From Nitrosomonadales bacterium (lineage in GTDB: Bacteria > Pseudomonadota > Gammaproteobacteria > Burkholderiales > Gallionellaceae): 64,000 nt of DNA. Positions 8,381 to 16,454 of this stretch are shown in pieces. Positions within the stretch are counted from its first letter, which is position 1, and the number at the start of each line of letters is the position of its first letter. A program made the translations under genes and the position numbers. The DNA is taken from NCBI GenBank assembly GCA_016214695.1, contig JACRNY010000001.1:868001-932000 (forward strand). Reading direction: 5' to 3'. Below the pieces are notes generated by a model, which searched no databases, was not told the origin of the DNA, and was given only the letters and a program-made list of their open reading frames with translations.

Positions 8381-9864
8381 CGCCCGCGCATTCTCCACGC
8401 CACGGCCAGCATCCCCGCGACCAGCAGCAACATGGCCGCATTGCCCCACCTGACATAGGGCGTAGCCCCCGCATATCCCCGCACTTCCGCCGTCAGCACC
8501 CCCGCCTCATGCTGCGGCAGCATGGCCTGCACACGCCCATCCGCGCCGATGACCGAGGTGACGCCGGTATTGGTGGCGCGCAGCATCATGCGGCCGGTCT
8601 CCAGTGCGCGCATCTGCGACAGCTGGTTGTGCTGCATGGCGGCGTGCGATTCGCCGTACCAGGCGTCGTTGGTGACGTTCACCAGCAATGTGGCTGCGGG
8701 CAGGGCGTGGATGATCTCTTCGCCGAAGGCATCCTCATAGCAGATGTTCACCGCGACCATCTGCCCGGCTACGGCCAGCGGCGGTTGATCGGCGCCGCCA
8801 CTGGTCTGGTCGCCCATGGGGATCTGCAGCACTTCGTTGATGATCCAGCCGAACACTGAACGCAGGGGGATGAATTCGCCGAAGGGGACGAGGTGGTTCT
8901 TGCGGTAGTGCTGGCTTTCCGCACTGCCGAGGGAGTAGACGCTGTTGTAGTAATTGCCGTCTTCCTTCTCGAACGCGCCGAGCAGAATGTCGCCGCCGTT
9001 CTTGCGCGCATGGTCACCCAGGATGGTCTGGTAGTTTTCCGGCACGTTCTCGCGCAGCAGCGGCAATGCGGTTTCGGGCATGATGATCAGTCGAGCGTCG
9101 CTGCTTTGCGCCAGCCTTTGATAGTCCTCCAGGATGCCCAGCAGCCTTTCATCATCGAATTTTTCATTCTGCGCGATGTTGCCCTGCAGCAGGCTGACCT
9201 TGAGCGGTTCGCCCTGCGCATGCGTCCATTCGACGGGTCGCAGCAATGCTCCGGCAATCCAGACCAGCAGCAGCGCCGACAAGGCGATCTTGCCCGGCCT
9301 GCTCCAGCGCGCGTTCCACAAGACCAGCAGCAATGCCGCGCTTACCGCGACGATGAGCGATACACCGAACACGCCGACCAGCGGCGCATATCCGGCCAGC
9401 GGACTGTCCGGCACCTGCGAGTAACCCACAGCCAGCCACGGAAAGCCGGTGAACAGCAGTCCGCGCAACCATTCGGCGAGCGTCCAGATGGCGGGCATGA
9501 GCAACATGACGTGCGCGGTCGGGCTTGTCCTGAACCTTGCCTGCGCGTAACCGGCCAATGCCGGGAGTGTGGCGTTCACCGCGGCGAACAGCGCTGTCGC
9601 CAAGGCGGCCAGGATGGGATGCATATAACCGTATACATGCAGTGCGACATAGATCCAGCCGATACCGGCGCAGAACAGGCCCATGCCGAAGCTCAACCCG
9701 AGCCAGGCCGCCTGCGCCGGACGCCCGGCGCGGCTCCATAGCCAGAACAGCACGGCAAGCGCGAATACCGGCAAGGGGAAGAAACCGAAGGGAGCGAAGC
9801 CCATGACGGCCGCGACACCGGCAAGGAAAGCGGTCACATACGGTAAGGCGATGAGTTTTTTCAT
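8377..9864 (-). CDS. lnt: Apolipoprotein N-acyltransferase, 495 aa
   Basis: Inner-membrane enzyme that N-acylates the lipid-modified Cys of lipoproteins, the last maturation step. The N-terminal third has several membrane helices. The nitrilase-like periplasmic domain shows the catalytic triad as Glu264 (PETALPLL), Lys322 (RKNHLVPFGEFIPLR) and Cys375 (ICYEDAF). A final membrane helix lies near the C-terminus. Length is normal. It is the first gene of the lnt/GIY-YIG pair, transcribed away from the cNMP-binding protein gene. It would act on lipoproteins such as LptM. Confidence 0.96.
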   Translation of the reverse strand: MKKLIALPYVTAFLAGVAAVMGFAPFGFFPLPVFALAVLFWLWSRAGRPAQAAWLGLSFGMGLFCAGIGWIYVALHVYGYMHPILAALATALFAAVNATLPALAGYAQARFRTSPTAHVMLLMPAIWTLAEWLRGLLFTGFPWLAVGYSQVPDSPLAGYAPLVGVFGVSLIVAVSAALLLVLWNARWSRPGKIALSALLLVWIAGALLRPVEWTHAQGEPLKVSLLQGNIAQNEKFDDERLLGILEDYQRLAQSSDARLIIMPETALPLLRENVPENYQTILGDHARKNGGDILLGAFEKEDGNYYNSVYSLGSAESQHYRKNHLVPFGEFIPLRSVFGWIINEVLQIPMGDQTSGGADQPPLAVAGQMVAVNICYEDAFGEEIIHALPAATLLVNVTNDAWYGESHAAMQHNQLSQMRALETGRMMLRATNTGVTSVIGADGRVQAMLPQHEAGVLTAEVRGYAGATPYVRWGNAAMLLLVAGMLAVAWRMRGR

Positions 9865-9942
9865 GGATAGGGGCGATAAAGTTGATTCGCCAGATTATAC
9901 GGTGTAAGTTCCGCCGCACGTCACCTTAGCCAGACCCGCATC

Positions 9943-10416
9943 ATGTCCAGCCATTCCGCCCTGCTCGAAGAGATCAGCTCCATGCTGATCGATTGCGACC
10001 TGTTCAACCACTTGCCGCCGGCCGAACTGCGCGCGGCCGCACACTATTTCGGCGTCAGCAAGGTCGCCGGCGGCGAAGTCGTCTTCAATGAGGGCGACAT
10101 CGGCACCTTCATGTGCATCGTGCATTCCGGCAGCATCGCGGTGATCAAGGCCAACCAGAACGAAGAACAGGTGGAGATGGTCACACTGGGGCGCGGCCGC
10201 GCCCTCGGCGAGATGGCGGTCCTGGACGGCGAGCGGCGCTCCGCCACCTGCCAGGCCGCGGAAGACAGCATCCTGCTGACGCTGTCGAAGGAAGCGCTGG
10301 ACAAGATGCTGGAGGAACATCCGCGCATCGGCGCAAGAGTCATCCGTGCCATCGCAGTCAGCCTGTCGCGCCGTCTGCGCATGGCGGTGGGACAGCTGGT
10401 CGACCACATCGTTTAA
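9943..10416 (+). CDS. Cyclic nucleotide-binding domain protein without a DNA-binding domain, 157 aa
   Basis: Residues about 18-135 form one cNMP-binding beta-roll of the CRP/FNR type (VVFNEGDIGTFMCIVHSGSIAVIK, then GRALGEMAVLDGERRSATCQA, which matches the phosphate-binding cassette GE-x-A-L-x(1-3)-R-[SA]). A C-terminal helix follows, but there is no helix-turn-helix, so it should not bind DNA directly. The conserved Glu and Arg of the cassette suggest it can bind a nucleotide. No partner effector gene is adjacent; marC lies downstream on the same strand. Confidence 0.85.
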   Translation: MSSHSALLEEISSMLIDCDLFNHLPPAELRAAAHYFGVSKVAGGEVVFNEGDIGTFMCIVHSGSIAVIKANQNEEQVEMVTLGRGRALGEMAVLDGERRSATCQAAEDSILLTLSKEALDKMLEEHPRIGARVIRAIAVSLSRRLRMAVGQLVDHIV

Positions 10417-10442
10417 AGTTGCCGCTGTATGCCTCTAGAAAT

Positions 10443-10550
10443 CGTTTTGCGGGATGCAGCGCAAGGAGCCGCGCAGCGAATGACGAGACATACCACATTG
10501 GTAGGCGAGGAATGAGTGAGCACGTGACGCAGCGATGCGCCCGCAAAACG
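10443..10550. repeat. Palindromic dispersed element, copy B (108 bp)
   Basis: Same plan as 4847-4951: ends CGTTTTGCGGG and CCCGCAAAACG (11-bp perfect inverted repeat), shared ATGCAGCGCAAG and GCAGCGATGCGCCCG blocks, and central TACC-ACATT-GGTA. The end sequences differ from copy A, but both arms have changed together so pairing is preserved. It lies between the cNMP-binding protein gene and marC. Confidence 0.85.
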
Positions 10551-10568
10551 AATTTATAGAGACATACA

Positions 10569-11195
10569 ATGCTCGAATTTACCGAATACACCAAGATCTT
10601 CATCAGCCTGTTCGCGATCATCGATCCGGTCGGGATCATCCCCATCATAATCGCGTTCACTGCGGGCATGACGGCACAGAAACGCGAGCGCGTCGGGCGC
10701 GTGGCCTCGTTTTCGGTACTGGTGATCCTGCTTGCCGCGCTGTTGCTGGGCGAGGCGATACTGGAATTCTTCGGCATCAGCATCCATTCCTTCCGCACAG
10801 CGGGAGGCATCCTGTTGCTGCTGATGTCCATCAACATGCTCATCGGCGACAAGGCCAGCATCAGCCCAAGTGAAAGCACCGACGGCGACGCCACCACCTC
10901 CGTCGCCATCGTGCCGCTCTCCACGCCACTGCTGGCCGGCCCCGGCGCGATCAGCACAGTGATCCTCGACGCGCACAAGGCCAGCGTGCCCGGACATTAC
11001 ATGGCAATGGCACTCATCCTTTTCCTGTTGAGCCTGACCGTCTGGCTCACCTTCCTCATCGCACCGTGGGTATCGCAACGTCTGGGCAGGATAGGCAGCA
11101 ACATCGTCACCCGCCTGATGGGCCTGCTGCTCGCTGCCATCGCAGTCGAATTCATCGCCGGGGGGCTGCGCGGTCTGTTCCCGGCACTGGGATAA
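10569..11195 (+). CDS. MarC family integral membrane protein, 208 aa
   Basis: Polytopic inner-membrane protein of the MarC/UPF0056 family, whose biochemical function is unknown despite the historical multiple-antibiotic-resistance name. Seen: about six hydrophobic helices, the early FAIIDPVGIIPI segment, an RTAGGILLLLMSINML helix and IVPLSTPLLAGPGAIS, all typical of the family. Start at ATG 10569 follows the palindromic element directly, so the promoter or leader overlaps that repeat. Confidence 0.9.
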   Translation: MLEFTEYTKIFISLFAIIDPVGIIPIIIAFTAGMTAQKRERVGRVASFSVLVILLAALLLGEAILEFFGISIHSFRTAGGILLLLMSINMLIGDKASISPSESTDGDATTSVAIVPLSTPLLAGPGAISTVILDAHKASVPGHYMAMALILFLLSLTVWLTFLIAPWVSQRLGRIGSNIVTRLMGLLLAAIAVEFIAGGLRGLFPALG

Positions 11196-11201
11196 ACCAA
11201 G

Positions 11202-11305
11202 TCCCTTCCCCCTCTCAGGGGGAAGGATAGGATGGGGGTTAAATCGGCGTGTATCGCACAGACAGTTTCTAACCCCTCCCTACCCTCCCCCTGCAAGGGG
11301 GAGGA
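11202..11305. repeat. Paired hairpin-plus-G-tail elements in inverted orientation (intergenic)
   Basis: Left unit 11202-11241: hairpin CCTTCCCCC-TCTCA-GGGGGAAGG followed by a G-rich tail ATAGGATGGGGGTTA. Right unit 11269-11305 is its inverse, with hairpin CCCTCCCCC-TGCAA-GGGGGAGG. A 27-bp spacer separates them. The whole matches in plan the pair inside mutY (41598-41697) and the 37-bp ends of the DUF559 insertion in hrpA. It lies between marC and the pseudouridine synthase gene. Confidence 0.88.
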
Positions 11306-11327
11306 ATAACTAAGGGCATATAGCTTT

Positions 11328-12059
11328 ATGGAAAAGATACGACTCTCGAAATTGATGTCCGAACAGGGCCTCTGCTCGCGCCGCGAAGCGGACGATTACA
11401 TCGCCAAAGGCTGGGTCAAGGTGGACGGCGAGACCGTCAGCGAACTCGGCACGAAAATTCTGCCCACGCAGAAGATCACTCTGGAGAAAGCCGCCCAGGC
11501 CAAACAGGAAGGACGCGTCACCATCCTGCTGCACAAGCCGGTGGGCTACGTCTCGGGGCAGGCCGAACAGGGCTACAAACCGGCCATCCTGCTGATTGGC
11601 GCGGACACGCGCTGGGAAGAGGACAAATCGCCGCAAAAATTCTTCCGCAGCCAGATGCTCAACCTCGCCCCCGCCGGACGCCTCGACATCGACTCCACCG
11701 GTTTGCTGGTGCTGACCCAGGACGGCCGTATCGCCAAACAGCTCATCGGCGAAGACTCTCCGGTCGAGAAGGAATACCTGGTGCGCGTGCAGGGCAAGAT
11801 CGACACCAACGGACTGGCCATGCTCAACCACGGCCTGTCGCTGGACGGCAAGAAACTCAAACCCGCCAAAGTGAGCTGGCAGAACGAAGACCAGCTGCGC
11901 TTCATCCTGGTCGAGGGCAAGAAACGCCAGATCCGCCGCATGTGCGAGATGGTGGGATTGCGCGTCACTGCATTGAAGCGCGTGCGCATCGGCAAGGTGA
12001 GACTGGGGGATCTGCCGCAGGGGCAATGGCGCTATCTGCGCGAGGACGAGAAGTTCTAG
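11328..12059 (+). CDS. RsuA-family pseudouridine synthase, RluF-like, 243 aa
   Basis: rRNA pseudouridine synthase. The N-terminal S4 RNA-binding domain covers residues about 3-60 (IRLSKLMSEQGLCSRREADDYI). The catalytic domain has the RsuA/RluBEF signature LAPAGRLDIDSTGLLVLTQDG, containing the catalytic Asp, and later EGKKRQIRRMCE. The target is probably 23S rRNA; assignment to RluF rather than RluB/RluE rests on overall impression (no long basic C-terminal tail). The upstream gap is taken up by the paired hairpin repeats. Confidence 0.88.
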   Translation: MEKIRLSKLMSEQGLCSRREADDYIAKGWVKVDGETVSELGTKILPTQKITLEKAAQAKQEGRVTILLHKPVGYVSGQAEQGYKPAILLIGADTRWEEDKSPQKFFRSQMLNLAPAGRLDIDSTGLLVLTQDGRIAKQLIGEDSPVEKEYLVRVQGKIDTNGLAMLNHGLSLDGKKLKPAKVSWQNEDQLRFILVEGKKRQIRRMCEMVGLRVTALKRVRIGKVRLGDLPQGQWRYLREDEKF

Positions 12060-12068
12060 CGATCCGGC

Positions 12069-12920
12069 TCAGTCGGGTTCGGCCGCTTCGACCAAAGTGC
12101 GTTCCACCAGCAGCGCGTGCAGCCTGCGGCTGTCCGCCCGCTGCACGGTGAAGCGCCATTCGCCGATCTGGAAGCTCTCGCCGCGCTTGGGCAACTGCCC
12201 GGCGGCCTTGAGCACCAGGCCACCGACAGTATCGCAGTCCTCGTCGCTGAATTCCGTCCCGAGCGCCCCGTTGAGATCGGCGATCTCGGTATCGGCCTTC
12301 ACGCGCCAGTGCGCGTCATCCTGGCGGATGATGTTGTCCTCATCCTCGTCGAAATCGTATTCGTCGGCGATGTCACCGACGATCTGTTCCAGCACATCCT
12401 CGATGGTGACCATGCCGGAGACGCCGCCGTATTCGTCCACCACCAGTGCGATGTGGTTGCGGTTGCCGCGGAAATCGCGCAGCAGCACATTGAGACGTTT
12501 CGATTCCGGCACGAACACGGCCGGACGCAGCATGTCGCGCACGTTGAATTCTTCGCCCGCGTAGTAGCGCAACAGATCCTTCGCCAGCAGGATGCCGATG
12601 ATGTTGTCCTTGTCGCCGTCGACGACGGGAAAGCGCGAGTGCGCGGTCTCGATGACGTAGGGGATGAACTGTTCCGGCGGCTGGCTGATGTCGATGACAT
12701 CCATCTGCGCGCGCGGGATCATGATCTCGCGCACCTGCTGCTCGGAAACCTGGATGACGCCCTCCATCATGGAGAGCGCGTCGGCATCCAGCAGGTTGCG
12801 TTCGTAGGCGCTGTACAGCAACGCGATGAGTTGCTCGCGGTCTTCCGGCTCACGCAGCAACATCGTGGAGAGCCTTTCAAGCAGGGTGGGCTTGTTGCTA
12901 CTACTGTCGGTACCGTCCAT
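12069..12920 (-). CDS. corC: CBS-domain protein CorC/YbeX, 283 aa
   Basis: Cytosolic protein of the HlyC/CorC family with two CBS domains (around VIQVSEQQVREIMIPRAQMDVI and ALVVDEYGGVSGMVTIEDVLEQIVGDI) and a C-terminal transporter-associated (CorC_HlyC) domain. It is linked to magnesium/cobalt efflux or, as YbeX, to ribosome maintenance; the second fits its place after ybeY and phoH. The ATG at 12920 lies just past the ybeY stop; a TTG at 12941 would add seven residues but overlaps ybeY. Confidence 0.92.
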   Translation of the reverse strand: MDGTDSSSNKPTLLERLSTMLLREPEDREQLIALLYSAYERNLLDADALSMMEGVIQVSEQQVREIMIPRAQMDVIDISQPPEQFIPYVIETAHSRFPVVDGDKDNIIGILLAKDLLRYYAGEEFNVRDMLRPAVFVPESKRLNVLLRDFRGNRNHIALVVDEYGGVSGMVTIEDVLEQIVGDIADEYDFDEDEDNIIRQDDAHWRVKADTEIADLNGALGTEFSDEDCDTVGGLVLKAAGQLPKRGESFQIGEWRFTVQRADSRRLHALLVERTLVEAAEPD

Positions 12921-12927
12921 TACTGCT

Positions 12928-13377
12928 TCATTCTGTAACAAGATAAGGGGCAGGATACCGCAATTTGAGCATCAGCGCAGTCTCGCGCGCTTCCATCTTC
13001 TCCGCATCGCGTTTCTTTTCGTGGTCGTAACCCTGCAGGTGCAGCGCCGCGTGGATGGTGAGGTGCGCGTAATGCGCGAGCAGGTCCTTGCCCTGCTCCT
13101 TCGCCTCGCGCGCCACCACCGGCGCACAGATCACGACATCGCCATACAGCGGATCGGTGTCGTCATAGACGAAGGTCAGCACGTTGGTGGCGTAATCCTT
13201 GCCGCGATAACTCTGATTCAGCGCGCGCCCCTCGATCTCGTCGACGATGCGCAGTGCGATCTGCACGTCCTGTTCCAGCGCGACTTTGACCCAGCGGCGG
13301 AACTGCTGGCGCGTCGGCAGTTTTTTTGCATTGCTGGCGTATTGCACAGACAACGATAGTTTATGGGAGTCTGTCAT
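12928..13377 (-). CDS. ybeY: Endoribonuclease YbeY, 149 aa
   Basis: Zinc-dependent single-strand endoribonuclease involved in 16S rRNA 3'-end maturation and ribosome quality control. The H-x3-H-x5-H zinc motif is clear in HLTIHAALHLQGYDH, preceded by the conserved LNQSYRGKDYATNVLTF. Length is normal. It overlaps the phoH stop by 4 bp and is followed by corC, the standard miaB-phoH-ybeY-corC order. Confidence 0.96.
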   Translation of the reverse strand: MTDSHKLSLSVQYASNAKKLPTRQQFRRWVKVALEQDVQIALRIVDEIEGRALNQSYRGKDYATNVLTFVYDDTDPLYGDVVICAPVVAREAKEQGKDLLAHYAHLTIHAALHLQGYDHEKKRDAEKMEARETALMLKLRYPAPYLVTE

Positions 13378-14324
13378 GGTTTTTGCTGTTCGTATCTTTC
13401 ATAGGCACCGACGATCTTCTGCACCAGCGGATGGCGCACCACGTCTTCGGCGAGGAACTGCTGGAAGGCGATGCCGCGCACGTCCTTGAGCACGATGCGC
13501 GCGTCGTTGAGGCCACTCTTCTGCCCGCGCGCCAGGTCGATCTGCGTCACATCGCCGGTGATGACGGCCTTGCTGCCGAAACCGATGCGCGTGAGGAACA
13601 TCTTCATCTGCTCGGGCGTGGTGTTCTGCGCCTCGTCGAGGATGATGAAGGAGTGGTTGAGCGTGCGCCCGCGCATGTAGGCCAGCGGCGCAACCTCGAT
13701 CATGCCGCGCTCGAACGCCTTGGCCACCTTGTCCAGCCCCATCAGGTCGTACAGCGCGTCATACAGGGGGCGCAGATAGGGATCGACCTTCTGCGCCAGA
13801 TCGCCGGGCAGGAAGCCCAGGCGCTCGCCCGCTTCCACCGCCGGGCGCACCAGCACCAGACGTTTCACCGTCTCGCGCTGCAGGGCATCCACCGCCGAGG
13901 CGACCGCAAGATACGTCTTGCCCGTTCCGGCCGGTCCGACGCCGAAAGTGATGTCATGCTCCTGGATGGCTTGCAGGTATTCGTTCTGGCGTACGGTGCG
14001 CCCGCGCACCTCTGATTTGCGCGTCATCAGCAGCGGCACCGATTCGCTGTTCGCCTCCGGCATATCCTGTTTCATGACTTCGATCAGGCCGAGTTGCAAA
14101 CGCTCCAGCGAGATGTCGTGCCTGGCTTCAAGGTAGAAGCGCTCGAGCACGGCGCGAGCGAGTGCCGCCTGCGCACCGGAGATGGTGAAACGCTCGCCGC
14201 GGCGCGCGATGTTCACCTCCAGAGCCGTCTCGATCTGGCGCAGATTCTCGTCGAACGCGCCGCACAGGTTGGCCAGGCGCGCATTGTCGACCGGCTCAAA
14301 AGACAGATTCACCGAATCATTCAT
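13374..14324 (-). CDS. ybeZ: PhoH-like ATPase, 316 aa
   Basis: PhoH/YbeZ family P-loop ATPase that partners YbeY in ribosome maturation. Walker A is [13 protein letters not shown], Walker B is [12 protein letters not shown], and [19 protein letters not shown] is the conserved PhoH signature. An N-terminal domain of about 100 residues precedes the ATPase. It overlaps miaB by 8 bp and ybeY by 4 bp, so it is part of one operon. Confidence 0.95.
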   Translation of the reverse strand: MNDSVNLSFEPVDNARLANLCGAFDENLRQIETALEVNIARRGERFTISGAQAALARAVLERFYLEARHDISLERLQLGLIEVMKQDMPEANSESVPLLMTRKSEVRGRTVRQNEYLQAIQEHDITFGVGPAGTGKTYLAVASAVDALQRETVKRLVLVRPAVEAGERLGFLPGDLAQKVDPYLRPLYDALYDLMGLDKVAKAFERGMIEVAPLAYMRGRTLNHSFIILDEAQNTTPEQMKMFLTRIGFGSKAVITGDVTQIDLARGQKSGLNDARIVLKDVRGIAFQQFLAEDVVRHPLVQKIVGAYERYEQQKP

Positions 14325-15642
14325 GCTGTATCACCAGTTCGCCGCGCAAGGTGTGCAGGGTACCGGACAGGATGCGCACGTCCACATAACGCCCCAGCAT
14401 GCCGGGCGAGCCGGGGAAATTCACCACACGGTTGTTTTCGGTGCGCCCGGCCAGTTCGTTCGCATCCTTGCGCGAGATATTCTCCACCAGCACGCGCTGC
14501 ACGCTGCCCGCCATCGCCGCGCTGACCTGCTGTCCCAGTTCGGCGATGCGCGTCTGCAGCCGGTGCAGGCGCGCAAGCTTGGTCTCATACGGCGTATCGT
14601 CGGCCATCTCGGCAGCCGGCGTTCCTGGACGCGCGCTGAAGATGAAACTGAAACTGGCATCAAAGCCGACATCCTCCACGAGCTTCATGGTCGCCTCGAA
14701 ATCCGCGTCGGTCTCGCCGGGAAAGCCCACGATGAAGTCCGACGTGATGGATATGTCCGGGCGCGCGGTGCGCAACTTGCGCACGATGGATTTGTATTCC
14801 AGCGCGGTATAACCGCGCTTCATCGCCGCCAGAATGCGGTCGGAACCGGATTGCACCGGCAGATGCAGATGCCCCGCCAGCTTGGACGTGGTCGCATACA
14901 GGTCGATCAGGCGCTGCGACATCTCGCGCGGATGCGAGGTCATATAGCGCAAACGCTGCACGCCCGGCAATGCGGCGACAGCCTGCAGCAGGAATGCGAA
15001 ATCGACCGTGTCGCCGTCATCCGTCTCGCCCTGATAAGCGTTCACGTTCTGCCCCAGCAACGTGATCTCCCCCACTCCCTGCGCGGTCAGATTCTCCACC
15101 TCGCGCATCACGTCGGCGAACGGTCGCGACACTTCGTCACCGCGCGTGAACGGCACCACGCAGTAGGTGCAGTATTTGCTGCATCCCTCCATGATCGAGA
15201 CGAACGCCGCGCCGTGCGATGTGCGGGCAGCGGGAAGATGATCGAATTTCTCGATCTCGGGAAAACTGATGTCGACCTGCGGCCTGCCACTCTCGCGCCG
15301 CGCCGCGATGAGTTGCGGCAAACGGTGCAGCGTCTGCGGACCGAACACCACATCCACATACGGAGCGCGCTTGATGATGACATCGCCTTCCTGGCTGGCG
15401 ACACAGCCCCCCACGCCGATCAGCAGGTTAGGATTATTCTGTTTCAGCGCGCGCGCGCGCCCCAGATCGGAGAACACCTTGTCCTCAGCCTTCTCGCGGA
15501 TGGAGCAGGTGTTGAACAGAATGATGTCGGCCTCATCCGGCTTGTCTGTCTGTACCACGCCCTCGGCACGCAGCACATCGACCATCTTGTCCGAGTCATA
15601 CTCGTTCATCTGGCAACCATAGGTCTTTATGTAGAGTTTCAT
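14317..15642 (-). CDS. miaB: tRNA-2-methylthio-N6-dimethylallyladenosine synthase, 441 aa
   Basis: Radical-SAM methylthiotransferase that converts i6A37 to ms2i6A37 in tRNAs reading UNN codons. Seen: N-terminal MTTase domain starting [20 protein letters not shown], cysteine ligands for the auxiliary cluster ([22 protein letters not shown]), the radical-SAM CxxxCxxC in [16 protein letters not shown] and a C-terminal TRAM domain. The start at [10 protein letters not shown] gives the family length; an upstream in-frame ATG at 15696 would add 18 atypical residues. Confidence 0.96.
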   Translation of the reverse strand: MKLYIKTYGCQMNEYDSDKMVDVLRAEGVVQTDKPDEADIILFNTCSIREKAEDKVFSDLGRARALKQNNPNLLIGVGGCVASQEGDVIIKRAPYVDVVFGPQTLHRLPQLIAARRESGRPQVDISFPEIEKFDHLPAARTSHGAAFVSIMEGCSKYCTYCVVPFTRGDEVSRPFADVMREVENLTAQGVGEITLLGQNVNAYQGETDDGDTVDFAFLLQAVAALPGVQRLRYMTSHPREMSQRLIDLYATTSKLAGHLHLPVQSGSDRILAAMKRGYTALEYKSIVRKLRTARPDISITSDFIVGFPGETDADFEATMKLVEDVGFDASFSFIFSARPGTPAAEMADDTPYETKLARLHRLQTRIAELGQQVSAAMAGSVQRVLVENISRKDANELAGRTENNRVVNFPGSPGMLGRYVDVRILSGTLHTLRGELVIQHE

Positions 15643-15751
15643 CTGCACGTTTGCTACCTGCCCAACCTCAAATTTCACACAAATTTGACAATTCACCCTT
15701 ACTTTTCTAAGCCTTAGAAAAGTTGTGGGAATGCCCTATAAAAAAACTCAT

Positions 15752-15803
15752 ATAATTCGAAAAGCCTTAGTCAACTAATGTCATCAAGAACCTTAGTGAC
15801 TAA
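15752..15803 (+). promoter_or_regulatory. Possible promoter and two inverted repeats upstream of microprotein 1
   Basis: TATAAT (15752-15757) is a good -10 candidate, although no clear -35 at normal spacing is seen. Two similar inverted repeats follow: TTAGT-CA-ACTAA (15767-15778) and TTAGT-G-ACTAA (15793-15803), centred about 25 bp apart. They look like paired operator sites. A later CATTATAGAT (15807-15816) could be an alternative -10. Confidence 0.4.
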
Positions 15804-15852
15804 CGCCATTATAGATGTCATCTAAAACTAGGCTCGTTAGGGAGAGAAAATA

Positions 15853-15951
15853 ATGTCGATCATCGCTGATATTTCGTCCATCGGAACCGCAATCTTCTCC
15901 GTTGGCTTCGCTGTGTGGATCACTATCCAGCTGTTCAAGAAAGCTGACTGA
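15853..15951 (+). CDS. Single-pass membrane microprotein 1, 32 aa
   Basis: A strong Shine-Dalgarno (GGGAGAG) lies 8 bases before the ATG. The peptide begins MSIIADISSIGTAIFSVGFA and ends FKKAD: one central hydrophobic helix with a basic C-terminal end. It is paralogous to the 32-aa gene at 16148-16246: same length, MS-[IF]-[IV]-AD start, shared G-[ST]-A, W and LF positions. Function unknown; length and topology recall small subunits or regulators of membrane complexes. The matched pair with good ribosome sites argues strongly for real genes. Confidence 0.75.
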   Translation: MSIIADISSIGTAIFSVGFAVWITIQLFKKAD

Positions 15952-15961
15952 TCCGCGGCTC

Positions 15962-15990
15962 GCGAGAAGCTCTCTTCGATAGCTTCTCGC
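15962..15990 (+). terminator. Stem-loop after microprotein 1
   Basis: GCGAGAAGCT (15962-15971) pairs perfectly with AGCTTCTCGC (15981-15990) across a 9-nt loop, 10 bp after the stop codon. No T-tract follows, so it may stabilise the mRNA end or attenuate rather than fully terminate. Confidence 0.5.
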
Positions 15991-16061
15991 TCCCGTCTCA
16001 AGCAGACCTCTCATTTGCCTTCGTGGTTTCCACGCGGGCTGGTGGCGTTGACACAAATTAC

Positions 16062-16089
16062 TTGCCATAAAACCAGATTGTGCTAGGAT
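16062..16089 (+). promoter_or_regulatory. Possible sigma-70 promoter for microprotein 2
   Basis: TTGCCA (16062-16067), a 16-bp spacer and TAGGAT (16084-16089) fit a moderate sigma-70 promoter, giving a leader of about 50 nt. An upstream TTGACA at 16048 lacks a -10 at normal spacing. Confidence 0.35.
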
Positions 16090-16147
16090 TTATCCAGCTA
16101 GTCGTTGTTGTTATTGTGTTCAACCACTCTATTGAGAGGAGATAAAA

Positions 16148-16246
16148 ATGTCTTTCGTCGCTGATCTCGCAGCAGTCGGTTCCGCCGTGTTGGCTGTCGT
16201 CTTTTCGTTGTGGATGCTGAAACAGCTGTTCTCGGACAATCAGTAA
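16148..16246 (+). CDS. Single-pass membrane microprotein 2, 32 aa
   Basis: A GAGAGGAGAT Shine-Dalgarno region stands just before the ATG. The peptide starts MSFVADLAAVGSAVLAVVFS and ends LFSDNQ. It is the same length as microprotein 1 and similar position by position in the N-terminal half, so the two genes look like a tandem duplication. One hydrophobic helix is predicted. A strong terminator follows 11 bp after the stop. I do not recognise the family. Confidence 0.75.
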   Translation: MSFVADLAAVGSAVLAVVFSLWMLKQLFSDNQ

Positions 16247-16257
16247 TCCCGGCAGGA

Positions 16258-16301
16258 CCAAATAAAAAAACTCCAGCATCCGCTGGAGTTTTTTTATTTG
16301 G
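16258..16301. terminator. Bidirectional intrinsic terminator
   Basis: Stem CTCCAGC-ATCC-GCTGGAG flanked by A7 and T7 tracts; the pairing extends outwards through CCAAATAAAAAAA / TTTTTTTATTTGG for about 20 bp in all. It can end transcription of microprotein 2 from the left and of tRNA-Met from the right; its edge overlaps the CCA end of the tRNA by three bases. Confidence 0.92.
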
Positions 16302-16375
16302 TGGTGATAGGTGGACTTGAACCACCGACCCCAGCATTATGAGTGCTGTGCTCTAACCAACTGAGCTATATCACC
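16299..16375 (-). tRNA. tRNA-Met (CAT), elongator type
   Basis: A 77-nt cloverleaf with encoded CCA. The acceptor stem is GGTGATA/TATCACC and the anticodon stem CAGCA/TGCTG encloses loop CTCATAA with anticodon CAT. The T-arm contains GGTTCAAGTCC. The body closely resembles E. coli elongator tRNA-Met rather than initiator tRNA (A-T rather than mismatched first pair features are absent). A tRNA-Ile2 with lysidine-modified CAT cannot be fully excluded by eye. Confidence 0.93.
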
Positions 16376-16454
16376 GAAACCCGGTTTCCCGACAGTCTTC
16401 AGACCGCCCGAGATTCAAAGAAGGGCGGCATTTTGCTGATTTCACCCCTCCCTG

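Noticed and set aside
16041-16065. Sigma-54 promoter before microprotein 2
   Set aside because: GG and GC elements are not 10 bp apart; a moderate sigma-70 promoter fits better.
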